64,000 nt of DNA from Botryotinia globosa (GCA_014898425.1 RCSZ01000009.1:1860001-1924000), one strand, 5' to 3'. Positions 1 to 12,173 are shown, numbered from the stretch's first letter. The notes: a model not told the origin generated them from the sequence alone. Made by a program: numbers and translations.

Positions 1-2263
1 TGCAGGAGAGAGCCCTCGACGAGAAAGTGGAAGACGTGAGTGAAAATGATGATAGAGGGGGAAAGCCAAGAGCCGACATAGAGGGCGAAGAAAGCGTCCC
101 AGATGTTAAACATCTTTACCAAGAAATAGGCAAACGCCCTTGGAACATCAGTTGGACCTCAACAAAGCCTAAGACGAATGTTGAAGAGTTTGGTACGATC
201 ATCACCGTTCGACGAGCGCGTGATCCTGAAAATCAAGACCTGTGGGTGTTGCATTCAATTCTCATCCACAGTAGTCAGCTGAAGGAACATTTGCGATCAG
301 TCCTTTACGGTGATGTTAATATATTAGAGGGTGAGAGCGACTTTGTCCTGGAGCCCCCATTTGAGTCTGTTTTCCACTCTTGGCTGCAGATGACAACCTT
401 GAATGCGCAAACTCCTACAGAAGAGAACGGATTAGCCCAATTCCAGATGTTATACAAGGTCTTGTTTGACAATCTCGATGAAGTTTTCAAAAAAATCAAT
501 GTATTGTTGGCAAACCAATCAATCACTTACGATTTGCTCTGGGCAATCTTCAAACACAACGATATTATAAGTACCGTTGACAGTTGTGATCAAGTCGCGG
601 CTCTTCGAACCCTTCGGTGCGAATATCAAACCGGCCATAATCCACTTTTCTTGATTGGTTGCGAATACGTTGACACCAATGGTAATGCCTTTGGCTTAGT
701 CTCCACTTCTTGCCGGATTACGCCTTTCAAGGGAACACGCAAAATAGTTAGTTTGAGTTGCGTTCCTATACGTTTTTTGCCATCTGAGATGCAGAAACCT
801 CTGATGTCAACGCTTCTGGATCGAGGTCAACGATTTGCCGAACTTGTCGGACGAAAATTCCGACACGTTACTTATGATGGTCTCGAGTTTGGACCGTCGG
901 ATGAGGAAAGCACAAAAACAAGAAAGCTAAGAAAGGTGACAACTCCAACCCTTCAACATTTCCTCGTCTTCCCTTTGATAGTTCTTCTCTCTAAAAAAAA
1001 GTGAAACATTTATATAACGCTGAGTATGACGAGCAGACTAAAGGACGTATTATCATCGACCCCGAGGCGTTCGACGATCATAATTGGGAGGAAGCACCGA
1101 GAGTGAGAGTTTTCCCTCCTGACTCTGATGACACACCTAAGAAGCTTGCCCACGGAGATGAGTTTATGCTATGTAAATCAACTGTTCGCGGCTATTCATT
1201 GTCATCCAAATCATGGGGTAAGTCAGAATTGTTTTTGTCATACCAAGCAAGTTTATCTAGTTTGAATTTTGATGTCTCAATAGCTACATTCCTTATCCGA
1301 GGAATCACGAAAATCGAGTGGAATGAATCATGTGCGTCAAATCTAATACTACCTAATGGCTATAAAGAACTATTATCCTCTTTGGTAGAGCAGCAGATGC
1401 GAGCCGACAGTGGATTTGACGACTTTATCAAACAAAAAGGTAAATGCCTTGTTTTTGATTTCTATTTTATTTGTATCTATTTAACGCTAACAATCCCAAT
1501 TTTAAAGGTCGAGGTCTCATAATCCTCCTGAGTGGTAATCCGGGTGTGGGGAAAACACTTACCTCCGAGATTCGTATGTAGCATTGTTACCTTTATGGAG
1601 TACAAATACTTTCGTGCATCTGCTAACCAAATTTCAAAAGTCGCCGAAGAACATCATGCACCTCTTTACGTTGTTAGTGTCGGTCAATTGGGATATGATC
1701 CTTCTAAATTTGAGGAAAGGATGAAGTTGGTTCTGGAACTTGCCGCACGATGGAAGGCGATCTTACTTCTAGACGAAGGTGATATCTTTCTGGAAAAACG
1801 ATCAACCTCCGATCTAGCAAGGAACCGACTTGTGTCCAGTAAGTATCGACTGTCTAAAACCAACTAATAGAAAACCCACCGGTTAACTAACTCATGTCAT
1901 AACACAGTCTTCCTCCAGATTTTAGAATATTATTCAGGCGTATTATTCATTACGACGAACCGTGGGGCAGTAATCGACGAGGCCATACGATCCCGCATTC
2001 ATATCCAAATCCAAGTACCAGATCTGGATCGAGACACGCGTAGAAACCTTTGGCAAAATTTTCTCGAGCAAAACAAGATCGAGCACGATTTGCGTGTCGA
2101 AGATTTTGAAGATTTGGCAGAGATTGTTATGAATGGTCGCGAAATCAAAAATGCTGTCAAGTCTTCTGTCTTAATGGCAAAGAAAAAAGGATCACTACCT
2201 TTGGATATGAAACATATTCGTTTTACAGTCGATCTTTTGGAGGCCTTTAAAAATGGGACTTAG
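1..2263 (+). CDS. AAA+ ATPase with DUF7025-type N-terminal region (5'-truncated by window edge)
   Basis: The frame is open from the first bases, so the start lies upstream of the window. Exons I can support are <1-935, about 1025-1217, 1284-1439, 1508-1573, 1641-1838 and 1908-2263, ending at TAG. The introns are 66-89 nt, with a GTAAGT or similar donor and CTAAC-type branch points (for example at 1622). The first splice (936/1024) is the least certain. The N-terminal part matches the DUF7025 region of a large fungal AAA ATPase family. The ATPase core shows Walker A GNPGVGKT (exon at 1508; the family usually has GPPGVGKT), Walker B AILLLDEGD (about 1750-1785), sensor-1 FITTNR and an arginine-finger segment EAIRSRIH in the last exon, followed by a lid-like tail containing NGREIKNAV. 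The protein probably remodels a protein partner using ATP; its substrate is unknown. Every ATPase motif I expected is intact, so it looks functional although the stop lies only about 100 bp from a RIP-mutated transposon. Confidence 0.85.
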
Positions 2264-2365
2264 AATAAGGTTAGAGGGGCATGTGGAGTAGTTTAATTTG
2301 GTTTTCTACTCGTCAGTTGGGCTAGGGCAAGAGTATACGCTGTTATTTGTTTCTGGGGTTATATA

Positions 2366-3788
2366 ACCGATATCCCTACATCTTGCACAACCCTGTATCT
2401 TGCACACTTTTATTTCTTCTAAAAATAATATTTCAAAAATAATATATAATCAACCAATCATTATATTCTATTGAAAATTATAATAAAAATATTGTAATAT
2501 TATTTCTTTTATACAAAAAAATAAAATTTTAATTCTAATTATTAATAAAATAGAAATTCTAATATTGAGTTTATTAAGATAAGAATATTATATATTAATT
2601 TATTTAATAATAAAAATAATAAAAGTTTATTTTTAAAATATTTTTATATAAATTTGAAAATATTTTAATATAAAGAATCAAAAAAAGTTATATTTAATAT
2701 TAAAAACTCGAAATTATATCAATATATAATAAGATTTTTAATAATTAGTTTTCTTTTTAATAAAAATCTTTTATAAATTAAGTATTTATAATATTTTGAA
2801 AAGTAATTAATTATAATATATTATTTCTATATTAATATTGATATTGAAATAATAAAAGATTATATTTTATTATATATTTATATATATAATTAATTATTAA
2901 AAAATATCGATATTGAAATATTAGAATTATATAATTAATAATAAAGAGTTTTTATTGAAATATTTTTTGAAAAGAAAATTTGAATATAATTGAAATTTTG
3001 AAATCAATAAATAATATTTAATATTATAAAATAAAATTAAAATTGAATTTAAATTTCAAAATCCTTAGAAATATTATATAATTTGAAGACTTTTTGATAA
3101 ATAAAATTCTTTTAAAAAAGAAAATATAATATTTCTAATTAAAAAAAAGATATATAATAGATTTATTAATTTAAATATTAAAATGATTTATTTTAATTAT
3201 TATTATTTTCTTTTATATATTGTTTTATAATATAATTATTAAAATTTCTAAGTAATATTTTATTTTGATATTATTTATTATTATTATGTTATATATTTTC
3301 TAATATATAAAAATATAATTTTATAAATTGAATTTAAATATTTAATTTTAAAAAAAAAATTATAAATAAATATATTAAAATATTTTAAAAACAATTATTT
3401 TTAAATCTTTTTTCTTTTTTTCAAAGTTATATAAAATTTAAAGTTTTATATAAAGCTTGATTATTTATATTTTTTTAATTTTTAAATTTTCAGTTAATAA
3501 TAATAATAAAAAAGAATATAAAAAACTATTTTTTAATTATATAATTTATTTAAATATCAGTTTTTATTATATTATTAATATCTTAGAATAATATTATTGA
3601 AAATCAATTAATATTTAATTCAATATTTCAAATCATTCAAATTTTTAAAATTATTTTTGAATAAATATAAAGTTTTATTAAATTAATTTTAAAATTATTA
3701 TAATGATATTTGAATTTAAAATTGATTTCTGATTTAATAAGTTAAAATGTGCAAGATACAGGGTTGTGCAAGATGTAGGGATATCGGT
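2366..3788. mobile_element. RIP-decayed Tc1/mariner-type DNA transposon with 41-bp TIRs
   Basis: Bases 2366-2406 and 3748-3788 are perfect 41-bp inverted repeats starting ACCGATATCC. They are flanked by TA on both sides (2364-2365 and 3789-3790), the target duplication of the Tc1/mariner/pogo superfamily. Each TIR contains the 9-mer TCTTGCACA twice, 17 bp apart (2381 and 2398), which resembles a doubled transposase-binding site. The 1,423-bp length fits a single-ORF mariner-size element, but the interior is almost pure A/T with no usable reading frame. RIP decay explains this. A non-autonomous MITE is the alternative. Confidence 0.8.
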
Positions 3789-3790
3789 TA

Positions 3791-4118
3791 CTGGGATTAA
3801 TTCATGATACAAGAGACAGGAAATAGATTGGATATGTGATCTACTACAGGGAAATAAAAAAGGAAGTATTATAAAACTTTGTCATTTTTCCTAGGCAAAA
3901 ATGACTAATCGCCTACTACGCTAGTGAATCTGTGAGCCCGTGACAGTATCTAAACTGACCGTATATCTCTTATGCTGATGTAATGTTTGAGTTAAACACC
4001 ACGTTTCTATTGGTCTAGTGTTTACGTAGACTCATTTCTGGTCCTTGCGCTTTTTGTCGGTTGATATAGGCGAGGACTTTCTAGAGGCCGATTTCATCAT
4101 CGAAAGACAGAAATTGAC
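3791..4118. other. Intergenic spacer between two DNA transposons
   Basis: Moderate base composition. I see no coding potential or recognised motif, only the spacer between the TA-flanked ends of the mariner-type element and element M1. Confidence 0.6.
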
Positions 4119-4120
4119 TA

Positions 4121-4935
4121 AGTCGACCACCCTACTTTCGGGCCACCCCTGTTTCGGGCCACCCTTTTACACCAAAAATCACTTTTTTAATTTATTAATA
4201 TCTCTATCAATATTGAATATAATCTAATAAAAATTTAAAACTATATAATTCGAATTATTTCAAATCTATTTTAAGATTTTTAGATTTTTAGGATTTTTCT
4301 GGATTGATTTCTAAAGCTTCGAAATATCGATTTTTAATTACATACAAATTACATACAAATTTAAAATTCTATAAAATCTATAATAACTTTTAAGGGAAAA
4401 TAGCTAAAAATAAATTACAAAATTTTATTATAAATTTATAAGATATTCAATTTGAAAGATCTTGAAAAAATAAAAAATTCCTTATAAATAAATATTTAAA
4501 AGAGTACCCTCAAAATTACAGGGATTATTTATACTACTCTTAACTCATTATATACTATATCTCTATATTTATTCATTTTTTTGAAATTTTTTTGAATTTC
4601 TATATAGATTCAGATTTCAGTTTTTCAAAAAGATATATAATTTTCTTTTAATTATTATTGTTAAAAGGTTATTGAAGATTTTATAAAATTTTAAATTTGT
4701 ATGTGATTTATATGTAAATTGAAAATCGATATTTTGAAGCTCTAAAAATCGATCCAGAAAAATCCTAAAATTCTAAAAATTCTAATATAAGTTTAGAATA
4801 GCTTAAATTATATAGATATAAATTTTTATTAAATTATATTTAATATTGATAGAGATATTGATAAATCAAAAAAGTGATTTTTGGTGTAAAAGGGTGGCCC
4901 AAAAGAGGGGTGGCCCGAAAGTAGGGTGGTCGACT
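4121..4935. mobile_element. Element M1, complete 815-bp fold-back MITE
   Basis: The two ends are inverted copies starting AGTCGACCACCCTACTTTCG, flanked by TA at 4119-4120 and 4936-4937. The GC-rich outer about 45 bp contain CGGGCCACCC twice. Homology between the arms continues inward through AT-rich sequence for roughly 270-290 bp on each side (about 4121-4400 against 4660-4935), leaving a short unique centre. The element could therefore fold into a very long hairpin. There is no coding capacity. The TA duplication suggests mobilisation by a Tc1/mariner-type transposase. A second, right-truncated copy begins at 9721. Confidence 0.8.
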
Positions 4936-4937
4936 TA

Positions 4938-6253
4938 TATCTGGTCTACATTGTTTACTCGAGAATTAGGAGTCTGTAATTTAATAATTGCATTTGAAAT
5001 CATTCCAATTTTTGATTTCTTTAGTATTATTCCGATCCTTAATATTATTATAAGAGTTGTTAGAATCTGATAGCTATTATATAATGAAGTAGTTTAACAG
5101 TCAGATAAAGTAAGCCAGCGTATAGAGCTAGCAAGGTCATTGGTGACCCGACCAGTCATTGAAATAGTGTATGGCATATTCTGTATACGCACTGCCATAG
5201 TATACCATTTTGTATTTGTTGGTTTAAGAAGAGTATGTAGGATCTAGCGGTCAATGTGTATTCTGTCTAACCCACTAATAACTAACTACCAGTGAAACAG
5301 CCCTTATATAAAGGCAATTGAATGGACAAGCCTTTACTTTTACTCAAAGAGGACTGTAAAGATCACTGAAATCTTATTTATCTCGTTAATTTTCTAAGAC
5401 AACTTTGAACACTAGACATGCTTATTTTTATTTTCAAGAAAAGGAGCTATTTTTAGTCGTGTTACTTGTTAAACTACAGTTCGGACTAATAGAAACCGTA
5501 AATTCATTAAGTCTTCGAGAAATTAGCTTTAAAGATATTCTAAGATCCCGGAAAATCGTTTAACAGCTTTGATATATCACTCACCACTCTTTTATGGCGT
5601 CAAAAAACTAGTAATTAAAGCAAATGATCTATCAGCCCTGTTGTAGATTTTGCAGTTCTACAGACAAGGAAATACTATGATATTATATGAGCTTTGGGAG
5701 TTCTTTGAGATCATAGTAAATGATTTCGAGTTTGATGGTACGAGTATTCATCTCAAATGCGCTCGAAGTGCTTTGACTTTCAGCGTGACTAATTCTTGAG
5801 TCTTGTGGTAGCATTTCGGGGAAAGGAACGAGGATAATGAGAAAGAAAAAGTTCAGAAGCACTTTTCATGTAAGCCACTAACAGATATCCAGTGTGGTGT
5901 TGCTAGGATGTCTATCAAATACAAATTCAAAGTGTTTGCTGTTAATGGTGCGCCAGATTCGTATCGACAGTTATCCTGAAGAGATTGTATGGCAAATCAA
6001 ATGTTAAAAGTTTTGGTCTCAATAACAGCAAGACAACATTAGAGAGTTCAATACACGAACCGATAAACTTTGAAATCTGAGGTAGATTCTTATGATAACT
6101 GATTTCCTTCAAAAAGCTAAATATGATAAAAAAGAGTGTACCGAGGTGAGGTACTAGGTACAAACTCTCGCAATTTCAGCTTCGCAATTATTGAAATGAC
6201 AGACGATCCGGAAGGCAACCAACAACAAATAAAACAAAAAACAATCAACAGCA
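4938..6253. other. Gene-free interval with an LTR-like remnant
   Basis: I find no convincing gene. Around 5250-5400 a segment with a TATA-like CCTTATATAAAGG (about 5302-5314) and flanking sequence reads like the promoter part of an old LTR, but no TG/CA ends or target duplication could be assigned. The rest is ordinary non-coding DNA. Confidence 0.4.
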
Positions 6254-7495
6254 TCATGCTGCAATTGGTGCTGTTGTTTTCGATGCTGTTGTCGTCGATG
6301 CCGGAGGTGGTGCCCATGGTGTGGACTCCACATTCGCCACAGTCCTACATGCCAGACTTCCCGATATGCTCATCCTCACAGATTCAACCCTCTTATACCA
6401 ATTTTGATTTGACGGATCCTGTACTCCACCAACAACTGGATCCGAATACCAGCGCTCCGCCGTCGTTTCGTACTCAGCAGCACGAAGTTGTCCAAGTGAC
6501 ACCAAAATTGTACCCCTATAATAGCTGTAAGGAGGTGCAGTGACAACTTGCTTGACATTCAAGGCAACAGTCTGAGTTATGGAATTGGACTTGGTGGCGG
6601 TATTTGTATAAGAATAGTTTAGCTGCACACCCCACGTTGTTGAAGCAGATGCAACACCTTCTATGCCGGCAGATGTGGTCTGACTGAATGATGCCTGAAC
6701 GCCTACCACATGTTGATCTGAGGTTTCAACAGTGACAGTCTGGGAGGTTGATTTATCGATAGAAACCTCCACTACCATGTCTTTCTCAGATTTGTTAATC
6801 CCTGTAGTTTCCCCCGTAAGATTTGTTTGGCTGTCGGCATTATTTGTCGAAATATTGAACGGTGCAATAATTTCCTTCTTGGGAACGGTTCTCTCCCACT
6901 TGAAAGAGCTTATAACATCATTCATCCTGACATTATTCAAGTTTGCAATTTCTTTAATGCTACCCCAACCCTTGACATTGTTGTAAGCGTCACCCGTCCC
7001 GGCCCATGCATTATACAATGAAGCATACTGACGATCCGACAAGGTGCGCCAGCGTAGAGAGCTAGCAAGATTGTCAATTCCCCAACCCTGGAGCGATTGT
7101 ACTTTTCCAGCTTCCCATTCACTGAGCCATATCGTTGCTCGATTTCCAAGAAAGTTAGGATCGGCAAACAACTCAATTGCACCCATGTTGACATCAACTC
7201 TTCGCCAGAAGAAATTTGATGCGGTATCGTTCATACCGATGTTTGCGAAGTCACATGTTTCCGTCCTACCAGTGCCGACTAGATCAATACAGTGACCCCC
7301 ATTTACGAGGTTTCCTACTTGAGCACTATCGTTTCCGCCACCCATGAGGGTAAAAACTACACCAATCGGGAGATTGTACATAGCACAAGCGGCATTGTCG
7401 AATTGTTCGCTTGAAATGATGTGGCGCTGGAAGGGTGTGAAATCATCTATACACATGTCGGTTCTTCGACCCGTACAGTTGGCATCTTGCCACAT
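6254..7495 (-). CDS. Beta-gamma-crystallin-like / aerolysin-like pore-forming family protein
   Basis: Uninterrupted 413-codon frame from ATG 7495. Residues about 105-200 carry two crystallin-like motifs (IELFADPNFLGNRATIW with GIDNLASSLRW, and GDAYNNVKGWGS with NDVISSFKW). Residues about 205-390 are a Ser/Thr-rich, alternating beta-strand region ending in YYRGTILVSLGQ, typical of the aerolysin-like beta-pore fold. The tail is a Ser/Thr/Ala/Pro stretch. Known relatives oligomerise and insert into membranes; the target here is unknown. The 5' end is unresolved. The same frame stays open upstream to a TAA near 7620 without an ATG. Another ATG at 7599, just below a TATA-like site (about 7690), opens a different frame that stops 3 nt before 7495. 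A possible 35-nt intron (7569-7535) would connect the ATG at 7599 in frame; otherwise 7495 is the start. No signal peptide is seen at 7495. Confidence 0.75.
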   Translation of the reverse strand: MWQDANCTGRRTDMCIDDFTPFQRHIISSEQFDNAACAMYNLPIGVVFTLMGGGNDSAQVGNLVNGGHCIDLVGTGRTETCDFANIGMNDTASNFFWRRVDVNMGAIELFADPNFLGNRATIWLSEWEAGKVQSLQGWGIDNLASSLRWRTLSDRQYASLYNAWAGTGDAYNNVKGWGSIKEIANLNNVRMNDVISSFKWERTVPKKEIIAPFNISTNNADSQTNLTGETTGINKSEKDMVVEVSIDKSTSQTVTVETSDQHVVGVQASFSQTTSAGIEGVASASTTWGVQLNYSYTNTATKSNSITQTVALNVKQVVTAPPYSYYRGTILVSLGQLRAAEYETTAERWYSDPVVGGVQDPSNQNWYKRVESVRMSISGSLACRTVANVESTPWAPPPASTTTASKTTAPIAA

Positions 7496-7599
7496 TGCTA
7501 CGGTACTGGGATTGACTTGGTATTTGCAGGAATTCTGGCGATAGGAGGTGGCTTTGTGAGAAGCTCGACCTGCTCTGAAATAGTTCGAGGTGTTGCCAT

Positions 7600-9306
7600 T
7601 TTGAAGTGATGAATTCGATGTTTACTTGTTGTGTAGAAACAAGTGGTGATGAAGAGATGGAATCTAAGTGAATGATTGATATTCTACAGGTTATATGCCA
7701 TTACTTATAGCTGAGGATCCCATCTTGCCGAAGGAGAAGCAGACCACTGAGCGTGCGATAGATGCAGTAACAGATTGGGCACCAATAAGTCGAAAAAGCC
7801 CAGCAAATGATCAACAAGAGAATATCACCAGAATTAAGCGCCGATATATGCCCGTCGCACTTTGTGTGGACTTTTCAGCTCTCTTTCGAAAGCGCTCGCA
7901 ATATGTTTGAGGCAATTAATCCTGAGAACTTGGCAAGATCATCTCCAGAAGATCGGTTAAGCTTACATTTCGTCTCGCATATGCTCATGAAGATCGATGC
8001 ATGACCTGCATCCTCGCTTGGCTACTTAATCCAATGAGGACCCTGAGAGATTATACGACGGAAGCGCATGCTCCGAAGCTCCAACTTGCTTGGTTGGCAA
8101 TCAAGGGTCTTGTGCATGGGGTTTACGAATCCCATGGTGAATGAGCATGGAAAGTTTAAGGTTTTCTAATTGTATTTCTATGACACATGATTTGGAGTTG
8201 ATGAAATGTATGAAAATCCCAATGGGGTAAGACACTAGATCTCAGCTGGTTTGACAGGCTGGGTATTCTTGACGCCTACCTAATCTAGCATTCGACTACT
8301 CGAAATAATTCCTTGCATACAACATAGCGAAGTTTTCAAAAGTTTCTCTGCAGAACAAAACTTTAAATTCAAACTTAGATGCATAACATGCTTGAAGAAC
8401 GAAATGAATCAGAAAGAGAAATGATAAGCAATCACAATTTACCTAAAGCTTGTGCTAAGATCCATTTAATGAGAGTAGAAAACAGAAGAAGCTAATTTTC
8501 AAATCTCACTATATATAACTACTGAGTGATAAAATTTGAGTTTCAAAATGCTAAGATGTCCCCATGAGATATAGGGAATGGACCATGCTTCCCAAGAAAC
8601 AAGATCATGTCAAAAGTCTCTCTTGATACTTCGAAAGAGGCACTTAAAATTAATGACGGAAGTCGAAAGTACTATTTTCAACTCGCATCAATCCTGCTTC
8701 AACAAAAATTCTGTTTTGGATGGATTCGAGATACGCAAATAAACACACTGTCTAATCGTAGTCCCACATGAAAGTTTGTAACCAGTAGTCCCAATCGTTT
8801 CAGAGTGGCGAATAATCCTAATCAAGCTGAGCTTTGCCACATATAATGGAGAAGAAATCGAAAAATATTTTGTCGATCCACACACGCACGAACAAGACAT
8901 GACCGCATTGCAGAGGGACTAATGTGCAAACCTTGATATTCACAATTCAATCTCACACATCTAGATCTATTTGATGGTGAGTAATCATCGCGTCATTTTT
9001 GCAAATACCCCTGAAAATTACCCCGCCAGCCCCGCACACGACTCGGTTATTTTCCGTATGACCATATGATCCTTCGGATGGCTTCCAGTATTGTAGCGCA
9101 GATCATACACAAGGGTTTAAAAAGATGTTCTGGCCATTAATCCTCGTGTTCAAGCTTTTCCACCTTCTATGTGTAGTCTAGTATTAATTTTGCTCTTGTC
9201 TTACTGTTGGTTAGACAGCCGTTGTTGAATTCAAGGGGATTTTTAACGTGCTGCTTGAATGGATCTGAAGATCTCAAGATCCGTTATCTAATTTAATACT
9301 TATGCA
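7600..9306. other. Gene-poor interval
   Basis: Normal-composition DNA upstream of the aerolysin-like gene. Short open frames (for example 7807-8004) have no recognisable domain and no support from composition. I see nothing further. Confidence 0.4.
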
Positions 9307-9411
9307 GCCAGAAAGTATGCAACTCCAACGCTAGATGTATATACCACAAGATAGTAAACTACAAGAGGACTAACCTGGTTTTCATAGCTCTGGAGTTGCA
9401 TACTTTCTGGC
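9307..9411. repeat. Perfect 21-bp inverted repeat around a 63-bp spacer
   Basis: Bases 9307-9327 (GCCAGAAAGTATGCAACTCC followed by A) are the exact reverse complement of 9391-9411, and the match continues outward and inward with mismatches. The whole unit is about 110 bp, small enough to be a mini-MITE or a hairpin-forming transcript. No clear target duplication could be fixed. Confidence 0.65.
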
Positions 9412-9720
9412 CGCACGAGTACCCAACCATGCATAATTCACAACAGATGTAAAAGAAGGCTCTAACTAGTTTTGGGTATGATTTTGTGGCTTAAATCAGT
9501 TTGCGTAAAACCAGATGAACATTATCGTTCGTAGCAATCATTCTGAGGGGATAAAATCAACTGGGATATCGAGAGCTTCTATTGAGTTTGTCTCTCAGCA
9601 AACGATGAGGATTTCAACTGAGTGGAGGGGAAAGTAAATTGAAAGTTATACTTGACACCAAGAATAACAATCAGCAGGAGATTCCAAAAGTTTTCTAATC
9701 CTGTTAGGGTTGTAAATATA

Positions 9721-10431
9721 AGTCGAATACTCCACTTTCGGGCCACCCCTCTTTCAAGCCATTTTTTCATATCAAAAATGACTTTTTTGGTCTGTTGATA
9801 TCTCTATCAATATTGAATATGATTTAATAAAAATATATATTTATATAATTTAAATTATTTCAAATCTTATTCGAAAAATTTAAATTTTGAAGATTTTTAT
9901 AGATCGATTTCTAAAGCTTTAAAATATCGATTTTTTAATTTATATAGAGATTATATATAATTCATAAAATTTATTATAACTTTTAAGAAAAAATAGTCAA
10001 AAATGAATCATAAAACTTTATAATATATTTATAAGATATTTAATCTAGAAAATCTTAAAGAAATAAAAAATTCCTTATAAAGAAATATTTAAAAAGGTAC
10101 CCTCAAAATTGTAGGGATTATTTATACTACTCTCAACTCATTATATACTATATCTTTATATTTATTCATTTTTTTTTCTTCATTTTTTTTGAAATTTCTA
10201 TAAAGATTGAGATTTAAATTTTTCAAAAAAAGTATGATTTTCTTATAATAATTGTTATTAAAAAGTTATTAAAGATTTTATAAAAATTTAAATTTGTATG
10301 CGATTTATATATAAATTGAAAATCGATATTTTAAAGCCTTAGAAATCGATCCACAAAAATCCTAAAATTCTAAAAATTCTAATATAAACTTAAAATAGCT
10401 TAAATTATATAAATATAAATTTTTATTAAAA
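9721..10431. mobile_element. Element M1, second copy, right end missing
   Basis: Starts AGTCGAATACTCCACTTTCG directly after a TA and follows the complete M1 copy (4121-4935) through its interior, including the landmark GGTACCCTCAAAATTGTAGG (about 10096). Similarity stops near 10431, before the right TIR. Differences from the first copy are mostly C-to-T or G-to-A. The truncation point runs into unrelated AT-rich sequence. Confidence 0.7.
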
Positions 10432-12173
10432 TATAAAAATCTTGAAAATCTGTTCTCTTTAATTAATAAATAAAATATACACTTTACTAATATCTTATAG
10501 ATATTATTTAATATATGTTGAATTGACTTAGTAAGAAATTGTATTAGGTTCAATAGTATTATAATTCTGTCTACCCCCTTTATAGAAGGGGGCATTGCTT
10601 TATCTCAATATTTAGAATCTCTTCGTTGATAAAACATATTTCATTGAACTCTAAATAATATCTTGATCTTTTTGGTGATATTGTAGCTTAATAATAATCG
10701 AAAAAAAATTCAGTTAATAAGGGATTGGAGGGGATGGTTATCTTTTTGAGAGTTTGAAAATATTTAATTATATTTTTGATAAGGAATCGAATCTATTAGA
10801 TAAAAACACTTCAATAATATATATCATTCTTTTAATTAGAATTTTTTTTTTCAAATCAGCTAAGTTATTTTCAACTATTTCAAAATATTTTTATTAATAA
10901 TGAAAATAATATTAATCGAATCGTTTTATTGAGTTGAATATGCTAATAACTTTTTTAATAGTATTAATAGTATTGGAATTATATTATCGATAATGATTGA
11001 ATTATTTTTCAATTTGAAATCCAAAATGCTTTAAATTTAAGATATTTAGTTTCAAAATCTTAATTACATAGTATCTAACCTTTTACTTCTCAATAAAAAC
11101 AAAATCAATAGAAATATAAATAAAATAATGAATTGTTAGAATTAAAAGGATTTTCAGAATATATATAATTGTATAAATTAATAGGTTTTAATATTGTTAT
11201 TAATAAAAGGAATAATTATTATTACAAATATTGAGATTCAAAATCATTCCTTTTAATTTTCAACATTATATTTATATATAATAGAATAAAACTATAATAA
11301 TAATAAATATATTAAAATAATGATAAAATTTAGTTTTATAAAATGAATTTATATTAAAGTGATACAACAATTAAATAATTTAAAATATTTAATTACAAAA
11401 TCGAAAAATCATAAATTGTTGGAATTCACATTAAAACCAGAATCAAATTATTTCAAACCCTATAATAATAATCCTTTGTAAGGCCCCTGCCTCAAAATCA
11501 AGGCCAAATGAACTATGTAATCACCGTGTAGTCTGAGAATGAGATAAGCATTACTAAGCTATACACGCGTTCTACCCCACATACTCAGTCACGTGTTCCA
11601 ACAATATAGAATATACTTCTTAAAGAAAGCTTCTTCTTTTTTTAATATTCTTTTTCTTTTTTTTATTAAATTATTTGTTTTTCAAAAAAATATTAACAAT
11701 ATATTGTTAAGATGTTTTACAGGTATTCTAAAGAATTTTAATAATATATTATAAAGATATTTTAGATATTTTAAAAGACTTAAATTATAGAGATTTTTTT
11801 TTTCTTAGTTTTCTTTTAATTTGATTTAATCTAAGAAAGATTTTTTTAATTTGAATAATATAAATTATATATCAATAATATACTATAAATATATTGTAAT
11901 CTAATTTAAATGAAATCTTTGAAAAAGCTATTTTTAAAGCTTTTGAAACTATTCTCGAAAATTAGTTATTAGCTTGCTTTGATTTAAAAAATAAAAAGAA
12001 TTATAAGAATTATCTATAAGATAATAATTAGTATTAATATAAGTATAAATATATTATAAGATTTTTTATTAATTTTCCTAAATCCTCTTTTTGAAGCTAT
12101 ATATATATATATATAAAAGCTTTACCTCGACTTAATGATCGGCCCGACGCTAAACCGACTAACGCTCGTAATA
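10432..12173. other. AT-rich transposon-derived DNA, unassigned
   Basis: RIP-like AT-rich sequence without a gene. It contains a short CCCCCTT/AAGGGGG hairpin (about 10575-10593) and a GC-richer island at about 11478-11603. That island ends in TTCCAACA, mirroring TGTTGGAA at 11417. Confidence 0.5.
11417..11603. mobile_element. Candidate solo LTR (187 bp)
   Basis: The ends are TGTTGGAA and TTCCAACA, the usual TG...CA inverted ends of an LTR, and the content is richer in G+C than the surroundings. The flanking pentamers (TAAAT and ATATA) do not form a target duplication, so this is tentative. Confidence 0.35.

Noticed and set aside
6136..7609. Several + frames across the aerolysin-like gene
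   Set aside because: Antisense shadows of the minus-strand 413-codon frame.
7695..8004. Short + frames with mixed-composition peptides
   Set aside because: No family recognised and frames overlap each other; no evidence of coding.
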